NCBI RefSeq assembly: GCF_001651805.1 | Contig: NZ_CP015839.1 | Span: 1,798,001-1,862,000 of the forward strand | Length of the DNA stretch: 64,000 nt | Origin: Marinobacterium aestuarii | Lineage (GTDB): Bacteria; Pseudomonadota; Gammaproteobacteria; Pseudomonadales; Balneatricaceae | Direction of reading: 5' to 3' | Part shown: positions 36,330 through 46,026 of the stretch, piece after piece | How the letters are laid out: every line of letters starts with the position of its first letter | Position numbering within the stretch: the first letter of the stretch is position 1 | The notes under the pieces: generated by a model | Database searches by the model: none | Told to the model about the DNA's origin: nothing | Seen by the model: the letters and a program-made list of their open reading frames with translations, nothing else | Made by a program: the position numbers and the translations under genes

Positions 36330-36959
36330 ATGGACGGAATTATGAATCTGGCGGTGCTCGCGATCTTTATCCCAACCTTTTTCTTTGTCTCTATTACGCC
36401 GGGCATGTGCATGACGCTGGCGCTGACCATGGGGATGAGTATTGGGTTGCGCCGCACCCTTTGGATGATGCTGGGTGAGTTGATTGGTGTGGGCTTGGTG
36501 GCCGGTGCTTCGGTGCTGGGCGTCGCTGCCATCCTGCTGCAGTATCCGGCGTTGTTCGATCTGCTGCGCTTGGGGGGCGGTGCCTATCTGGCCTATATAG
36601 GCGTGCAGATGTGGCGCTCGAAGGGGCGAATGGCGCTGTCTGCGTCGGGTGCGACCCATGACGTAGGGGCAATTGAGCTTGCGCTGCAGGGGTTTGTGAC
36701 AGCCATATCCAACCCCAAGGGTTGGGCGTTTTTTATCGCGCTGCTGCCGCCTTTTGTCGACCCCGGATATCGGATGGTGCCTCAGCTGGCGGTGCTGCTG
36801 TCCATTATTCTGCTGATCGAGTTCTGCTGTCTGCTGATGTATGCCGCGGGCGGAAAAACGCTCAGTCGCTTTTTGCAGCGCAGCTCAAATATTCGTCTGA
36901 TGAATCGCGTAGCAGGGTCCCTCATGGTCGGCGTTGCGCTATGGCTGGCGTTTGGCTAG
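36330..36959 (+). CDS. LysE/RhtB family amino-acid exporter
   Basis: A 209-residue membrane protein with six hydrophobic segments and family motifs FFVSITPGMCMTLALTMGMS and GGGAYLAYIGVQMWRS, then NPKGWAFFIALLPPFVDP. It should export an amino acid or similar solute; the substrate cannot be read from sequence. It is monocistronic and is the last backbone gene before the polysaccharide cluster. Confidence 0.92.
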   Translation: MDGIMNLAVLAIFIPTFFFVSITPGMCMTLALTMGMSIGLRRTLWMMLGELIGVGLVAGASVLGVAAILLQYPALFDLLRLGGGAYLAYIGVQMWRSKGRMALSASGATHDVGAIELALQGFVTAISNPKGWAFFIALLPPFVDPGYRMVPQLAVLLSIILLIEFCCLLMYAAGGKTLSRFLQRSSNIRLMNRVAGSLMVGVALWLAFG

Positions 36960-37042
36960 GCCGTCCGAGAATGCGGGCCGTAGCGAATGTTCACCGGCGT
37001 TGGACAATGGGAGCGCCGGGCCGGGGCATCACCTGTGATCGC

Positions 37043-38461
37043 TTATCGGCGGTAGGCATCCAGTCGGGAGTCAAACTCCCGTAAGCCTTGTCCGAGGAGG
37101 TTATTGGACGGGCGGCAGGCGACCCCATAGACCCACTGTCTGAGCTTTTCCCGCAGGGACTGCTGCCTGGGGGTTATTTCGCTGCTGCTGTAGGGGTGAT
37201 CATAGAATATGACCTGACTGAACCTCTTGTCGGGATAAGTTGCCAGCTGCAGTCCGGCTTCACTGATCTGCATTTCGACCTGACGCTCCTGGGCGGGCAG
37301 TGGCGCAGGCTGGACCCGGGACCAATCCATTGACAGCGACTGGTGATAGAAGATCACCAGGGAGCGGGTGGACCAGAATGAACTGGCCGGGCCACTGTAG
37401 GGGTCCAGCCATCTCAGGTCATCGTCAAAAACCCCCTGGGTCGGTCGCCCCAGACGTACCCCTCCCCGCTGGATGAAGTAACGCCAGCAACTGTCCAGGG
37501 CCGTTAGTGCCATGCCATAGGGGAACTCAAGAGGGTTGAGTTCGGCGGCTATCAGCAGTGGGGCTGGGGTGGCCATGCGGTAACATAGGCTGCGGCCGAA
37601 AAGGACGACCCCATGGTCGCTAAAGAGGTATTGGTACCAGGCCCCGTATTGCCGGACTGAATCGTGGATGAAGTGCGGATCAAACTGGGGGTCGATCTTG
37701 TCCAGCCAATAGAGGCTGTAGTGGAAAGCCCAGGCATTGTACAGGTCGACCATACCGCCCTCGCCATCGACAAAGCAGCCGTTGCCCCGGTAGAACGATT
37801 TGATCCTCCGGTAGCGGCTGGCACTGGTAAAACGGTGGCTGGCGTCGAGTGCTGCGACGATCTTGTCCACCAGGATTACGAACAGGTGCCAATTGTTGTC
37901 GGCGGTCTGTTTGCCGATGACCTGTTTCAGCCAGGCCAGGACCCGTTGTCGTTGCGTATCGGCAAGTTGCTGCCACAGACTGTCCCGTATCAGCCAGACG
38001 GCCAGGGCTATATCCCCCGCCTCGCAGATCAGGGTGGAGCGGTGGCCTATATCTCCCCAATAGCCGGAGTGATCCGGATCAGTACCGTTGACCAGCGCGC
38101 GAAGAATCTGCACGTCCATTGCCGCTCGCAGCTCTGAGTCAGCTAGGGGGGCGTTACGGTAGGCCGCCCAGAGCGGCAGCAGCCGCGTCACTCCCTCGAT
38201 ACCGTCGTTGCGTGCCCCGTAGATGCTGCCGGCACCCGGGTAGTAAGCCAGGGTGCCGGTATTGTGCAGATAGTGCTGGTGGGCGTCCCAAAAGTAATGA
38301 ATCAGGGTTTCGAAACCTGGGCAGGGATCACTGCTCGGGCCGGCAAAGTGGGTTTTCAGCAGATCATCCTGACCACGGAAAGGGGATTTGCCGAACAGCT
38401 TTCGATGCCAGAGCTGCTTGTGCATGCGGGCGATCTTCCCCAGGTCGCGCCTGTGGATCAT
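37043..38461 (-). CDS. DUF2264 protein, probable alpha/alpha-toroid polysaccharide-active enzyme
   Basis: A 472-residue soluble protein. Features include PLWAAYRNAPLADSELRAAM, GYWGDIGHRSTLICEAGDIALAVWL, NNWHLFVILVDKIV and GMVDLYNAWAFHYSLYWLDKI, the pattern of DUF2264, related to six-hairpin glycosidases and lyases. No signal peptide is seen. It overlaps the adjacent glycosyltransferase gene by 4 bases, tying it to polysaccharide synthesis or turnover. No reaction is known for this protein. Confidence 0.8.
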   Translation of the reverse strand: MIHRRDLGKIARMHKQLWHRKLFGKSPFRGQDDLLKTHFAGPSSDPCPGFETLIHYFWDAHQHYLHNTGTLAYYPGAGSIYGARNDGIEGVTRLLPLWAAYRNAPLADSELRAAMDVQILRALVNGTDPDHSGYWGDIGHRSTLICEAGDIALAVWLIRDSLWQQLADTQRQRVLAWLKQVIGKQTADNNWHLFVILVDKIVAALDASHRFTSASRYRRIKSFYRGNGCFVDGEGGMVDLYNAWAFHYSLYWLDKIDPQFDPHFIHDSVRQYGAWYQYLFSDHGVVLFGRSLCYRMATPAPLLIAAELNPLEFPYGMALTALDSCWRYFIQRGGVRLGRPTQGVFDDDLRWLDPYSGPASSFWSTRSLVIFYHQSLSMDWSRVQPAPLPAQERQVEMQISEAGLQLATYPDKRFSQVIFYDHPYSSSEITPRQQSLREKLRQWVYGVACRPSNNLLGQGLREFDSRLDAYRR

Positions 38462-39396
38462 GCCGGTGAGCGATCCTGGTGCAGTTTCACCAGGCAGCGG
38501 ACAATGAACTTGTAGCTACTGAAGCTCAAGGGGGCCTTTCGCCGGGCGATATTGAAGGCTTTCAGAGCCCTGCGATACCACCCGGCCAGGAAAAGTTCAT
38601 AGCCGTATTCGAACCAGACATTGTAAAACAGCCGGTTGAGTTTGCCCTGACTGATGGAGCGGCCATCACGGCTGCTCGCTCCGTGGGTACACAGGTTGTG
38701 CTCCATAATTTCGGCCCGGTAATTACGCAGGTGGGGCTTGTGAGAGATGCTTTCCTCGTTCTTGCGGTAATAGGCGTAGTTACTCTCCAGTTGGGCGATA
38801 CGGGTGTGGTGCGCCAGTTGCAGCCAGAAGTCGTAATCCTGCCCGCGCCTGAAGTCGGGGTTGAATCGGACCTTTTCGAGCACCTCAACGCGAACGAGGG
38901 CGGCAATGATGTGGTACCAGGAACACTCGAACAGGGTATGGTAAACCCATCCGGACATCGCCTCGTCGATCACCGGCGCAGAAGTACTGTCCACAGGAAC
39001 GGCCGATTTCAGTTTGAAGTGCTGGTCCACGTGTTGGAAGCGGCCAGTCGCGACCCCGTACTCCGGATGCTCCTCCAGAAAACGGACTTGCTGGTGCAGC
39101 CGGTCAGGGGACCACAGATCATCGCCGTCATTGAACGCTATGTAACGCCCTTTGGCCTGTTCGATGCCGGTATTGCGAGCCACTGCCGACCCCGAATTCG
39201 GTTGGTAAAAATAATGGACCTGGCCACCGAAGCTTTCCACTACCTGCCGGGAATGGTCACTGCTGCCGTCATCGACAACGATAATCTCCTTGGTCGGGTA
39301 GCTTTGGTCAACGACGCTCTGAATGCATTCGCCAATGTACTTCTCACCGTTGTACACGGGAATGATGATCGAAACCAAGGGGAGGTCGTTCTGCAT
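38458..39396 (-). CDS. Family 2 glycosyltransferase
   Basis: A 312-residue GT-A enzyme. It begins PLVSIIIPVYNGEKYIGECIQS, has DDGSSDHSRQV, the DxD-like FNDGDDLWSPDRL and the acceptor-region RRGQDYDFWLQLA. It should add one sugar from an NDP donor to a lipid-linked glycan on the cytoplasmic face. It is first of a two-gene unit with DUF2264; upstream lies a gene-poor stretch with a decayed aminotransferase. Confidence 0.93.
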   Translation of the reverse strand: MQNDLPLVSIIIPVYNGEKYIGECIQSVVDQSYPTKEIIVVDDGSSDHSRQVVESFGGQVHYFYQPNSGSAVARNTGIEQAKGRYIAFNDGDDLWSPDRLHQQVRFLEEHPEYGVATGRFQHVDQHFKLKSAVPVDSTSAPVIDEAMSGWVYHTLFECSWYHIIAALVRVEVLEKVRFNPDFRRGQDYDFWLQLAHHTRIAQLESNYAYYRKNEESISHKPHLRNYRAEIMEHNLCTHGASSRDGRSISQGKLNRLFYNVWFEYGYELFLAGWYRRALKAFNIARRKAPLSFSSYKFIVRCLVKLHQDRSPA

Positions 39397-39589
39397 CCTG
39401 TCATCCCTTCCTGAATCACATATGAGGATTCGAGCTGCTCGTCAGGGACCATCAGTCTCGACTCAAGGTAGTACAGTTGACTTCTTCTTCAAGATCAAGC
39501 TCAAAGAACATCAGAGTCACTTATCGGGCAGTGAGATATATCACCAGCTGATTGAAAGATAAACGTGTGCATGCCCAAGCGTATCAGCT

Positions 39590-39960
39590 AGGTGGTGCCG
39601 TTAACTGTCGCCGCGTTATTGTCATCATAGCGGCGGCATCCGGAGCCGCTGATGGGGTTCGGCCTTCCTGCGTGATACCGGTCCACCTGGTCGGTGAGCC
39701 GGCCGATATCCGCAAGTTCATCGAAGGGCTGGCTGCAGCGAGTGTGCATTGGGTACTCTTTGCCCAAGCGAGCACTGCTCGTGCTGCGGGAACCCCGTAA
39801 CTCGGAGCTTTGCGGAAGAAGTCAGCGATCCGCTCGAGGTCATTCAGGCCTGGGTGCTAGTGTACTGCTTCGCTCTTAGAGGCGCTTTTAGCGAGTCGCC
39901 AGGAGGTTGGCCGCTCGGCGCATTTCCGAAGGCATAGTGGGCCTATTTCAAGGAAATGCA
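39590..39960 (+). pseudogene. Decayed DegT/DnrJ/EryC1 aminotransferase remnant
   Basis: In the frame of about 39645-39720 the DNA still encodes VIPVHLVGEPADIRKFIEG, the DegT hallmark PVHLxGxPAD. Beyond it, VHWVL and AQASTAR resemble the VIEDAAQAHGAR part after indels. DNA near 39887-39935 (GCGCTTTTAGC, then CTCGGCGCATTT) resembles codons for the AFSFYPGKNLGAF block. The frame is broken throughout, so this is a fossil gene. It occupies much of the 737-base gap 39397-40133, in which I see nothing else. Confidence 0.5.
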
Positions 39961-40133
39961 ACACCGCGGAGGACCTTCTGGCGGGCTCTATAAGCACCCA
40001 TTAGGGTGAAGCAGTACACTAGTGTGCAACCGAAGTCGGTGTTGGAACCCGTACGGTGCCAGTACCGACCAGAGGCGTCGAAGGGGTTATGTATGGGGCT
40101 GTCTGACGACAAAATTCATTGAATACTGCTTAA

Positions 40134-41708
40134 CTATTTTTTGAGTTGATTCTCCAGTTCGTATAAGTATATTGCTCGTCGAAGGTACCAGGGTTGTTCA
40201 CGGCTGTTAGTAAGAAGATCTTTTATAATTTGACGTGCGAGGTATGTTTCCTTTAGCAAGGTTGATTTACCAAAGCCTCGCCGAAAAATATAATTTGTAA
40301 AATCTATAACGGATTTTCGGTAGTATCTACGAGCATCCTTGTCGTATATGGCTTTTTTCGATTTATTCTCGTAGGGGATATCCGCCTGGATAGGGTAGGA
40401 TTTTTTTATAATGTCGTCATGAAAGTCTTTTCCAATGGTTATATGAGAGGGTATACCGGTACAGAAATCGAAAAAATCGTGGTCGAGGAAAGGGCAATGA
40501 ACCTTTTGTATCGGTGATAATATCGAGTAGGGAATACTGGCGATAGCCCTTCTGGTGCGATTCCAAAACGTATAGGAAAGGGCCGGGTTGTCGCAGTTTT
40601 CATGTTTTACTAGTTCGCTTTTTAGATGTTCTACTGCAGAATCGAATGATAGTTCTTGATAGAAATCTGATTTAAGAGATGAACGGTTTAATGCTTCATA
40701 TGAGGCTTCATTCAGGATTTCAACAGAGAGGTTATCGTAATCTCTGTTAATAAAACGCTCGGATTTATTTCTGCTTATGGTGTGGCCAGTGGATAGCACG
40801 TCGCCCGCCAGTCCATCATATAGAGTGTTGTTACCTCGTTTTTCATAATATTCTAGTAACGGTAATATCCAGGAATGCCCGCCACCGCAATAATTTGTTT
40901 TCAATAAATCGTCGAAAACTGCATCGAACCATGAATGTGGATAATTAACAATGTCTTGGTTGATCTGAAGCCGGTTGCAAATTAACCGGGCGATGCGTTC
41001 GTCCTCATTGGTTGCTGGTGGTCGATACTGAAGTGTAACGCATCGTTCCGGTCGAAACCCCTGGTAATAAAGTTCAAACAGTATATGGCGAGAGTCACGA
41101 CCACCACTTAGAGGTAGTATGAATTTTTCATTTAATGGAGCGCGTTTTCTAATTGCGGCGGAAAAGTAGTATCTATATCCCTCAAGTGCATCGTCATAAT
41201 TTTTGACGGTTTTATTCTGAAAACAACTATCGATTTTAAAGGACTCAATTTTAAGATCACCATTTTCCCAACATAGATTTGAGTTTGGGGGGAGTAATTT
41301 TACGTTGCGAAAAGGAGTGTCATTGCCGATAAAATGGCCTAGTCGTAAGAAAACTGAAAGCCCTGGGTAATCGGGTTTTAGCTGTACCCCTGATCTAAGT
41401 ATTGGCGTTATCGATGGCGAAATAATGATTTCGTTGTCATTCTTGAAATAGAATAGAGGCTTAATTCCGTAACGATCATTACTGGCTTTAAGTTGCTTGC
41501 CGTCCCATTTCCATGTGGCATATATTCCCTCGTAAGGGTTGTTACGAGCCGAACTGGATTTTAAGGGAAAGCCAACAGTTTTTTCCGTCTGGCCTTTGAT
41601 ATATATTTCGATACCTTTTTTTTTAAGATGAAGATAAAACTGGTCATCTGCTTGGTTAGTTATACTATATTGATGCATATGTACCCTGATCTTCTGAGTT
41701 GCATCCAC
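40134..41708 (-). CDS. Asparagine-synthetase-like amidotransferase lacking the N-terminal Cys
   Basis: A 524-residue protein with the PP-loop motif LPLSGGRDSRHILFEL (ATP pyrophosphatase) and the AsnB-type region NDRYGIKPLFYFKNDNEIIISPSITPIL before it. The N-terminal glutaminase half is short and has no Met-Cys-Gly start, so the nucleophile is missing; ammonia or another amine would have to be used. It is clearly AT-rich against its neighbours (many AAA, TTT and ATA codons) and is flanked by gene-poor DNA, which suggests transfer. In surface-glycan clusters such proteins may amidate uronic acids; that role is inference. Confidence 0.85.
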   Translation of the reverse strand: MDATQKIRVHMHQYSITNQADDQFYLHLKKKGIEIYIKGQTEKTVGFPLKSSSARNNPYEGIYATWKWDGKQLKASNDRYGIKPLFYFKNDNEIIISPSITPILRSGVQLKPDYPGLSVFLRLGHFIGNDTPFRNVKLLPPNSNLCWENGDLKIESFKIDSCFQNKTVKNYDDALEGYRYYFSAAIRKRAPLNEKFILPLSGGRDSRHILFELYYQGFRPERCVTLQYRPPATNEDERIARLICNRLQINQDIVNYPHSWFDAVFDDLLKTNYCGGGHSWILPLLEYYEKRGNNTLYDGLAGDVLSTGHTISRNKSERFINRDYDNLSVEILNEASYEALNRSSLKSDFYQELSFDSAVEHLKSELVKHENCDNPALSYTFWNRTRRAIASIPYSILSPIQKVHCPFLDHDFFDFCTGIPSHITIGKDFHDDIIKKSYPIQADIPYENKSKKAIYDKDARRYYRKSVIDFTNYIFRRGFGKSTLLKETYLARQIIKDLLTNSREQPWYLRRAIYLYELENQLKK

Positions 41709-42221
41709 CTAGATGAGGTGCAATCGTTGCTGAGTTGACTTGCTATAATAATCGGGTAGCGACTTTGACGAAGTATAGAAAGAGTAGACGCCTTTTTTGT
41801 TCCAGACAAGAATTCAGTCTAGTATTTCATCGTGGTGAGTATAATGAATTTTATCGTGCATACTCTCAGGTTGATATTTTGCAGTGAATGCATGTTCATA
41901 CGCCACTGAAGAAGTACCTCGTCCGTCTTAGTAAAGAACGCTTGGGAGTATGGATGAGCTGTTACAGGCCGAACATTGGGCCTCTACAGCTTGGGCGGCA
42001 CATCGCCTGAAGCAGGTGCTGGGTCTCTACGTCGATATCTAGCTGGCCTGCGGCGAAAAGTGCGCAGGCTGGAGTCAGATGGCGGGATGTCACTCCAAGG
42101 TAATACTTGAACTCAATTGTTCGCCGATAATACGCGCCAGCCTGGCGCGGGGTTTTACATATAGTCGAACGAAATAGTCGAATATGCGGCACGCAGGTAC
42201 TGAACAGCTCCCGATTAATTC
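41709..42221. other. 513-base gene-poor gap
   Basis: No convincing gene. A 76-codon minus-strand ORF at 41962-42192 has no recognisable similarity and no good context. A near-perfect palindrome CGCGCCAGCCTGGCGCG (42133-42149) can form a hairpin and may terminate the minus-strand gene that stops at 42222. The rest looks like decayed DNA. Confidence 0.4.
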
Positions 42222-43295
42222 TTAAGGGTCGTGCGAGGTATGGTGTTTATACAGCAGAGTTTTATCGTCCACAAACAGGATCACACCCAGCTCGGGAATT
42301 GCTGCTGGTACCGGCATTTCGTACTTTCCCCAAGGTGGACGATAGTCTCTCACGGATCGGTATTGATTGGTTTTGCTGTTAAATTCAGTGAGTGAACCTT
42401 GACTAAAGATTAGATAGAGACCGGTATTGGGATCCACCACCACTTGGCCATACCGGATTGTCATGTCAAAGGGCAAATCTTTCTTTCGGGTAAGTTGGCC
42501 ATTGCGCTTGAGCGAAATCACGCTTCGATTTTTGTTGCCGGCAATAAAGAGCATTTCATCCATTTTTGGGTTGTAATGAACTATCGCGTGATAGCCGGAA
42601 AAGGGCAGAGTGGCAAAGGGTTCCCAAGTGCTCGTATCGGGATTTATGAGGTTAAGTGGGAAACCTGTTTTGCTCTTGTTCGGACGAGTTTCGTGTGACA
42701 GCAGCCCCAGTCCCGGGAAATATTCGATGCTCATGTCACTTCCGCCTGGTGTACGGGACCAAGTGCCGTCCTGCAAGTTATAGGCGTAGGTGTAGTCAGC
42801 TAAAGATACATAGAATATACCGTGATCCGCATCCAGTGCATTGCGCCCGTACACGTGTCCGAAACCGGTTTTGCGGGTGTCTTTAAAGGTGCCCGGGGCT
42901 GAGGTGTTCCAGCCAAAGGGGCCGGGGAGGACACGCCATTGATTGCTGTCTTCAGAGTAGGCAATGAATTTATTCTGTTTACGAAAACCCATAAACAGGA
43001 ACTGCCGGGTTTTAGGGTCCCACTTGCCATCATCAGTCCAGCCGGCAATGTGATGCCACACTTCCTTTCCCGATTCCCGATGGCCGACAAATACCCGCAT
43101 AAGCTTGTGAGGGCGTTTGTCCTTGAGTTCAGCCCACTCGCCCGGCTTCATGGCATGAGCCAGTTTTGATAGTTCAGAATCTATTTTTTTTCCCGTTGTA
43201 GTCATAATGTCAGCAGCAGCCAGATCGTTTTTGATGACTAAACAACCTATGAGAAAACTGGTGATAATTAATGTTAATAATTTATGGGAATTCAT
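42222..43295 (-). CDS. Exported Kelch-like beta-propeller protein, unknown
   Basis: A 357-residue protein with an N-terminal signal or lipoprotein-like segment (LIITSFLIGCLVIK) and repeated Kelch-type blades: KWDPKTRQFLFMGFRKQNKF, DGTWSRTPGG, NPDTSTWEPFATLPFSG, YNPKMDEMLFIAGNKN. The C-terminus repeats VDPNTGLYLIFSQGS and LGVILFVDD. It resembles the first half of the next protein, so the two are paralogous modules. Probably envelope or secreted; function unknown. Confidence 0.75.
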   Translation of the reverse strand: MNSHKLLTLIITSFLIGCLVIKNDLAAADIMTTTGKKIDSELSKLAHAMKPGEWAELKDKRPHKLMRVFVGHRESGKEVWHHIAGWTDDGKWDPKTRQFLFMGFRKQNKFIAYSEDSNQWRVLPGPFGWNTSAPGTFKDTRKTGFGHVYGRNALDADHGIFYVSLADYTYAYNLQDGTWSRTPGGSDMSIEYFPGLGLLSHETRPNKSKTGFPLNLINPDTSTWEPFATLPFSGYHAIVHYNPKMDEMLFIAGNKNRSVISLKRNGQLTRKKDLPFDMTIRYGQVVVDPNTGLYLIFSQGSLTEFNSKTNQYRSVRDYRPPWGKYEMPVPAAIPELGVILFVDDKTLLYKHHTSHDP

Positions 43296-43351
43296 CGGGT
43301 GAGCCTTTTGAATTTACGCTGCGTTTGTCATTATTCTGGTAATGACTCGGA

Positions 43352-45544
43352 TTAGGGAGATGTATCCGGTATTGGATTCAGGCTGGCTGCCTGACGACTT
43401 TTGAACAAGGTGTTATGTTGAGGTTCTATTTCGATGGCGGTATCGCCTATTTCCTGTTTCAGCAGGTTGTTGTCGCCTTTGCTGACAATAGTGTTGTTGT
43501 TCAGGGACAGATACTCGAGTCCGGTACGCCAAGTGAACAAGCGATTTTTGTTGGCCGCAGGTGTATCTCGATCAAAGATAATTACACTATTCTTTATGTC
43601 AATACTTCCATCTTGCAAACCCTGGCGGCAATTTTGGGGTTTTTCGACACCGACGGAAATCAGATCCTGATTATCGGTAAGTGAGCTGCTTTGCAGGACA
43701 GAATTACTTACCAGGAGTCTTCCTCCGCAGGACAGATCAATTACGCGACTGTGATTACTTTGCAAACCCAGTAATTGACTGTTTTTAATTGTCGTGGATT
43801 TGGCGCGGGATTTGAGCAGATGGCCCAGATGCAAGGCTCTTTGCAGTCGGGAGTTAGTGATATCAAGGGAATCGATGGCGCCCGCATAAATTATGTGGCT
43901 TAAGCCTTTGCGCTTGTAGTAGCCAATATCCTCAAAAACGCTGTCCTGTATGGAGAGACTGCCGCCGCGGTTGTCGGTCATGACGCCGATGGCGGTCTTG
44001 CGAATCGTGATGTTTTCCAGGCTGACGTTAAAATTGACACCGGTTATGCGGATACCCGCCAGATTGCCGGTTTGTGCCGCTCCGGCCTCGGCGTTGCCTT
44101 CAAAGTTACGTATCCTGACTAGGCTTCCATCTGTGCTGGTAATGTTCAGTAGCCCCTTGCCGCCAGAGACGTCCATCAGCTCAACGCCCTCGAGATCCAA
44201 TGTCAGGGGCTTGTCAATGCGAAGCCCATAGGGATAGAGCCCCGCCGGCAATTTTAACGCTGAGTTATCTTCCGCCTGATCGACCATTTTCTGAATATTG
44301 ATATCCGAGAGCTGGCGCCCGGATTTTGGATTATCCGGATGCTTGTATATCCATATGCCGTGACTGTAACTGGAAATACCGGCAAAATAGTTGTTACCCA
44401 GATGAATCCACTTGCCATAGACTGCTCCTTTCGCGCCTCCGTAGGGTCCATTCTTAACCCAGTTGATGGTGCGCCATACCGAGGCTGAATCAGCAGGGTC
44501 GAGCATGAAAATGCGGGTATTGCCATCCCACATGACAAGACTGCCATGCTGATCAAATGCTATGGACCTGCCGGCGTTCATAGGCAGATTTATATCCAGC
44601 ATGGTTCTGCCGGAGCTATCGACCGCAACCAGGCTGCGGAGGTAAAGGCTCCAGATCCATTTCCGGTGCGAGTCATAGACGGCATTGCCACCGCGGCTCT
44701 TGTGATCGTCGTGGAAAAGTTGCGGGTCTTGCAGTTGGCCTTCTTTGTTTTGGCTGGATTTGTACAACCGTTCCTTGTTGCCCAATATCAGAGTACCGTC
44801 TTGTAGCTGAACACTCCTCGCCGTAGACCAGGGATAGTCACCAATACGCCTCCAGCTCAAGGGAGCCAGGCCATTACGAACTTCGGATTCCGAGGGATTA
44901 AATTCATATTGGTGGGGCTCGTTCCCGTCTTTTAAAAAGGTGCTCTGGCTGGCATTGTCGTCGTCCCTGATTATTGCTCCGTTCGCCGGCTGGCTGGCTA
45001 GCAATATGATAGTACCGGTGGTGTTATTGAACAGGAGCCCATCGTGAATGTAAGACGCCGGCGGTACAGAGCGAATATCCGGGATCCAGAAATGGCGTGT
45101 TTTGACGGTGGTCCAATGATCCAGAGGGCTGGGGTTGGTGAGTCTTTTCCAGCTACCGTCGGTTAATGAAAAACGGTAGACCTCATTACCCCCGTAATCC
45201 CTGCCGCCGCCACCCATAAAATAAAACGCTTTATTGTCGCTATCCCAGGCGGCGCTGCTCCAGGCGGTGAGTACGGCCTTGGGGCCCAGTGAGTGTTGAA
45301 TACGGGGCTGCTTGGCGGGCCAGACATTGGCGATACCGGGATTATCCGGGCTTACTCGGAGTTCACACCAACCACCCTCCAGGTCCTTCAGGGCCGTCAT
45401 GCAGTCGGCCAGGTTTCTGCCAGTTTGGGCGTCGCCGGCCTGGGTGGTCTGTGTTGTTTGGCCAGGTAAATCAACACTGCCAGTCAGGTTCATGGCGACT
45501 AGTACAAAGATGATCAAGCTAGCGCCGAGTAATGTGGTTCTCAT
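43352..45544 (-). CDS. Exported Kelch-like propeller fused to right-handed parallel beta-helix
   Basis: A 730-residue protein with an N-terminal membrane/signal segment (about 3-22). Residues ~70-400 form Kelch-like blades (AAWDSDNKAFYFMGGGGRDYGG, DGSWKRLTNP, YDSHRKWIWSLYLRS). Residues ~430-700 form a parallel beta-helix: ALKLPAGLYPYGLRIDKPL, then coils such as GIRITGVNFNVSLENITI, GSLSIQDSVFEDIGYY and SLDITNSRLQRALHLGHL, the fold of polysaccharide lyases and C5-epimerases. It could modify or cut the exported polymer. Catalytic residues cannot be assigned by eye. Confidence 0.75.
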   Translation of the reverse strand: MRTTLLGASLIIFVLVAMNLTGSVDLPGQTTQTTQAGDAQTGRNLADCMTALKDLEGGWCELRVSPDNPGIANVWPAKQPRIQHSLGPKAVLTAWSSAAWDSDNKAFYFMGGGGRDYGGNEVYRFSLTDGSWKRLTNPSPLDHWTTVKTRHFWIPDIRSVPPASYIHDGLLFNNTTGTIILLASQPANGAIIRDDDNASQSTFLKDGNEPHQYEFNPSESEVRNGLAPLSWRRIGDYPWSTARSVQLQDGTLILGNKERLYKSSQNKEGQLQDPQLFHDDHKSRGGNAVYDSHRKWIWSLYLRSLVAVDSSGRTMLDINLPMNAGRSIAFDQHGSLVMWDGNTRIFMLDPADSASVWRTINWVKNGPYGGAKGAVYGKWIHLGNNYFAGISSYSHGIWIYKHPDNPKSGRQLSDINIQKMVDQAEDNSALKLPAGLYPYGLRIDKPLTLDLEGVELMDVSGGKGLLNITSTDGSLVRIRNFEGNAEAGAAQTGNLAGIRITGVNFNVSLENITIRKTAIGVMTDNRGGSLSIQDSVFEDIGYYKRKGLSHIIYAGAIDSLDITNSRLQRALHLGHLLKSRAKSTTIKNSQLLGLQSNHSRVIDLSCGGRLLVSNSVLQSSSLTDNQDLISVGVEKPQNCRQGLQDGSIDIKNSVIIFDRDTPAANKNRLFTWRTGLEYLSLNNNTIVSKGDNNLLKQEIGDTAIEIEPQHNTLFKSRQAASLNPIPDTSP

Positions 45545-46026
45545 GGCTGTTTGAGTCCAGATGATTCATTCTGCTGGGGGGCATAACAGAGTCTAGTCGC
45601 TAATCAGGCTAGCCACTCCGGTGGCTTGAGTCGTTGGCTACTATGGCGCGCGGATGCGATCAGGCGTTCGCCTGCACTGGTGATGGCCATCGGGTGCACA
45701 AAACGGTGACCCTTGGCGGTCAGGCCGTCGACGGTTAGAGATGTTGCCCGGCGCTATGGCGCTCAGCGCAGACGGCCTAGCCGTCCTATAATCCAGGTTC
45801 TGGATATATATCCATGGATTGAGCATGCAATAACGTCAAGCCCGCAGGCCAAACCCATGCCGGACGCTGGCCTAGCATACGCCAGCTTTGTTGGTGCCTG
45901 CCGGCTGTGTTCAACCAGAGGCAGCGCTACAGCTTCTGCTATCGTGATTGAAGCCTGTCGATGCTAGCCGAATCTCGGGTATGAGCCGTACCCACATTAG
46001 ACGCCGGAGCAGAAGTCGGATGAACA
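45545..46026. other. 482-base gap between Kelch/beta-helix gene and phosphatase gene
   Basis: No gene is supported. A plus-strand ORF near 45713 contains TVRDVARRYGAQRRRPSRP, faintly like a transposase helix-turn-helix, but too little to name. A small hairpin ATCCAG/CTGGAT lies near 45800. The region must hold the divergent promoters for the flanking genes. Confidence 0.35.

Noticed and set aside
45713-45967. Possible transposase fragment (VRDVARRYG)
   Set aside because: A short helix-turn-helix-like string alone; no second block or element ends were found.
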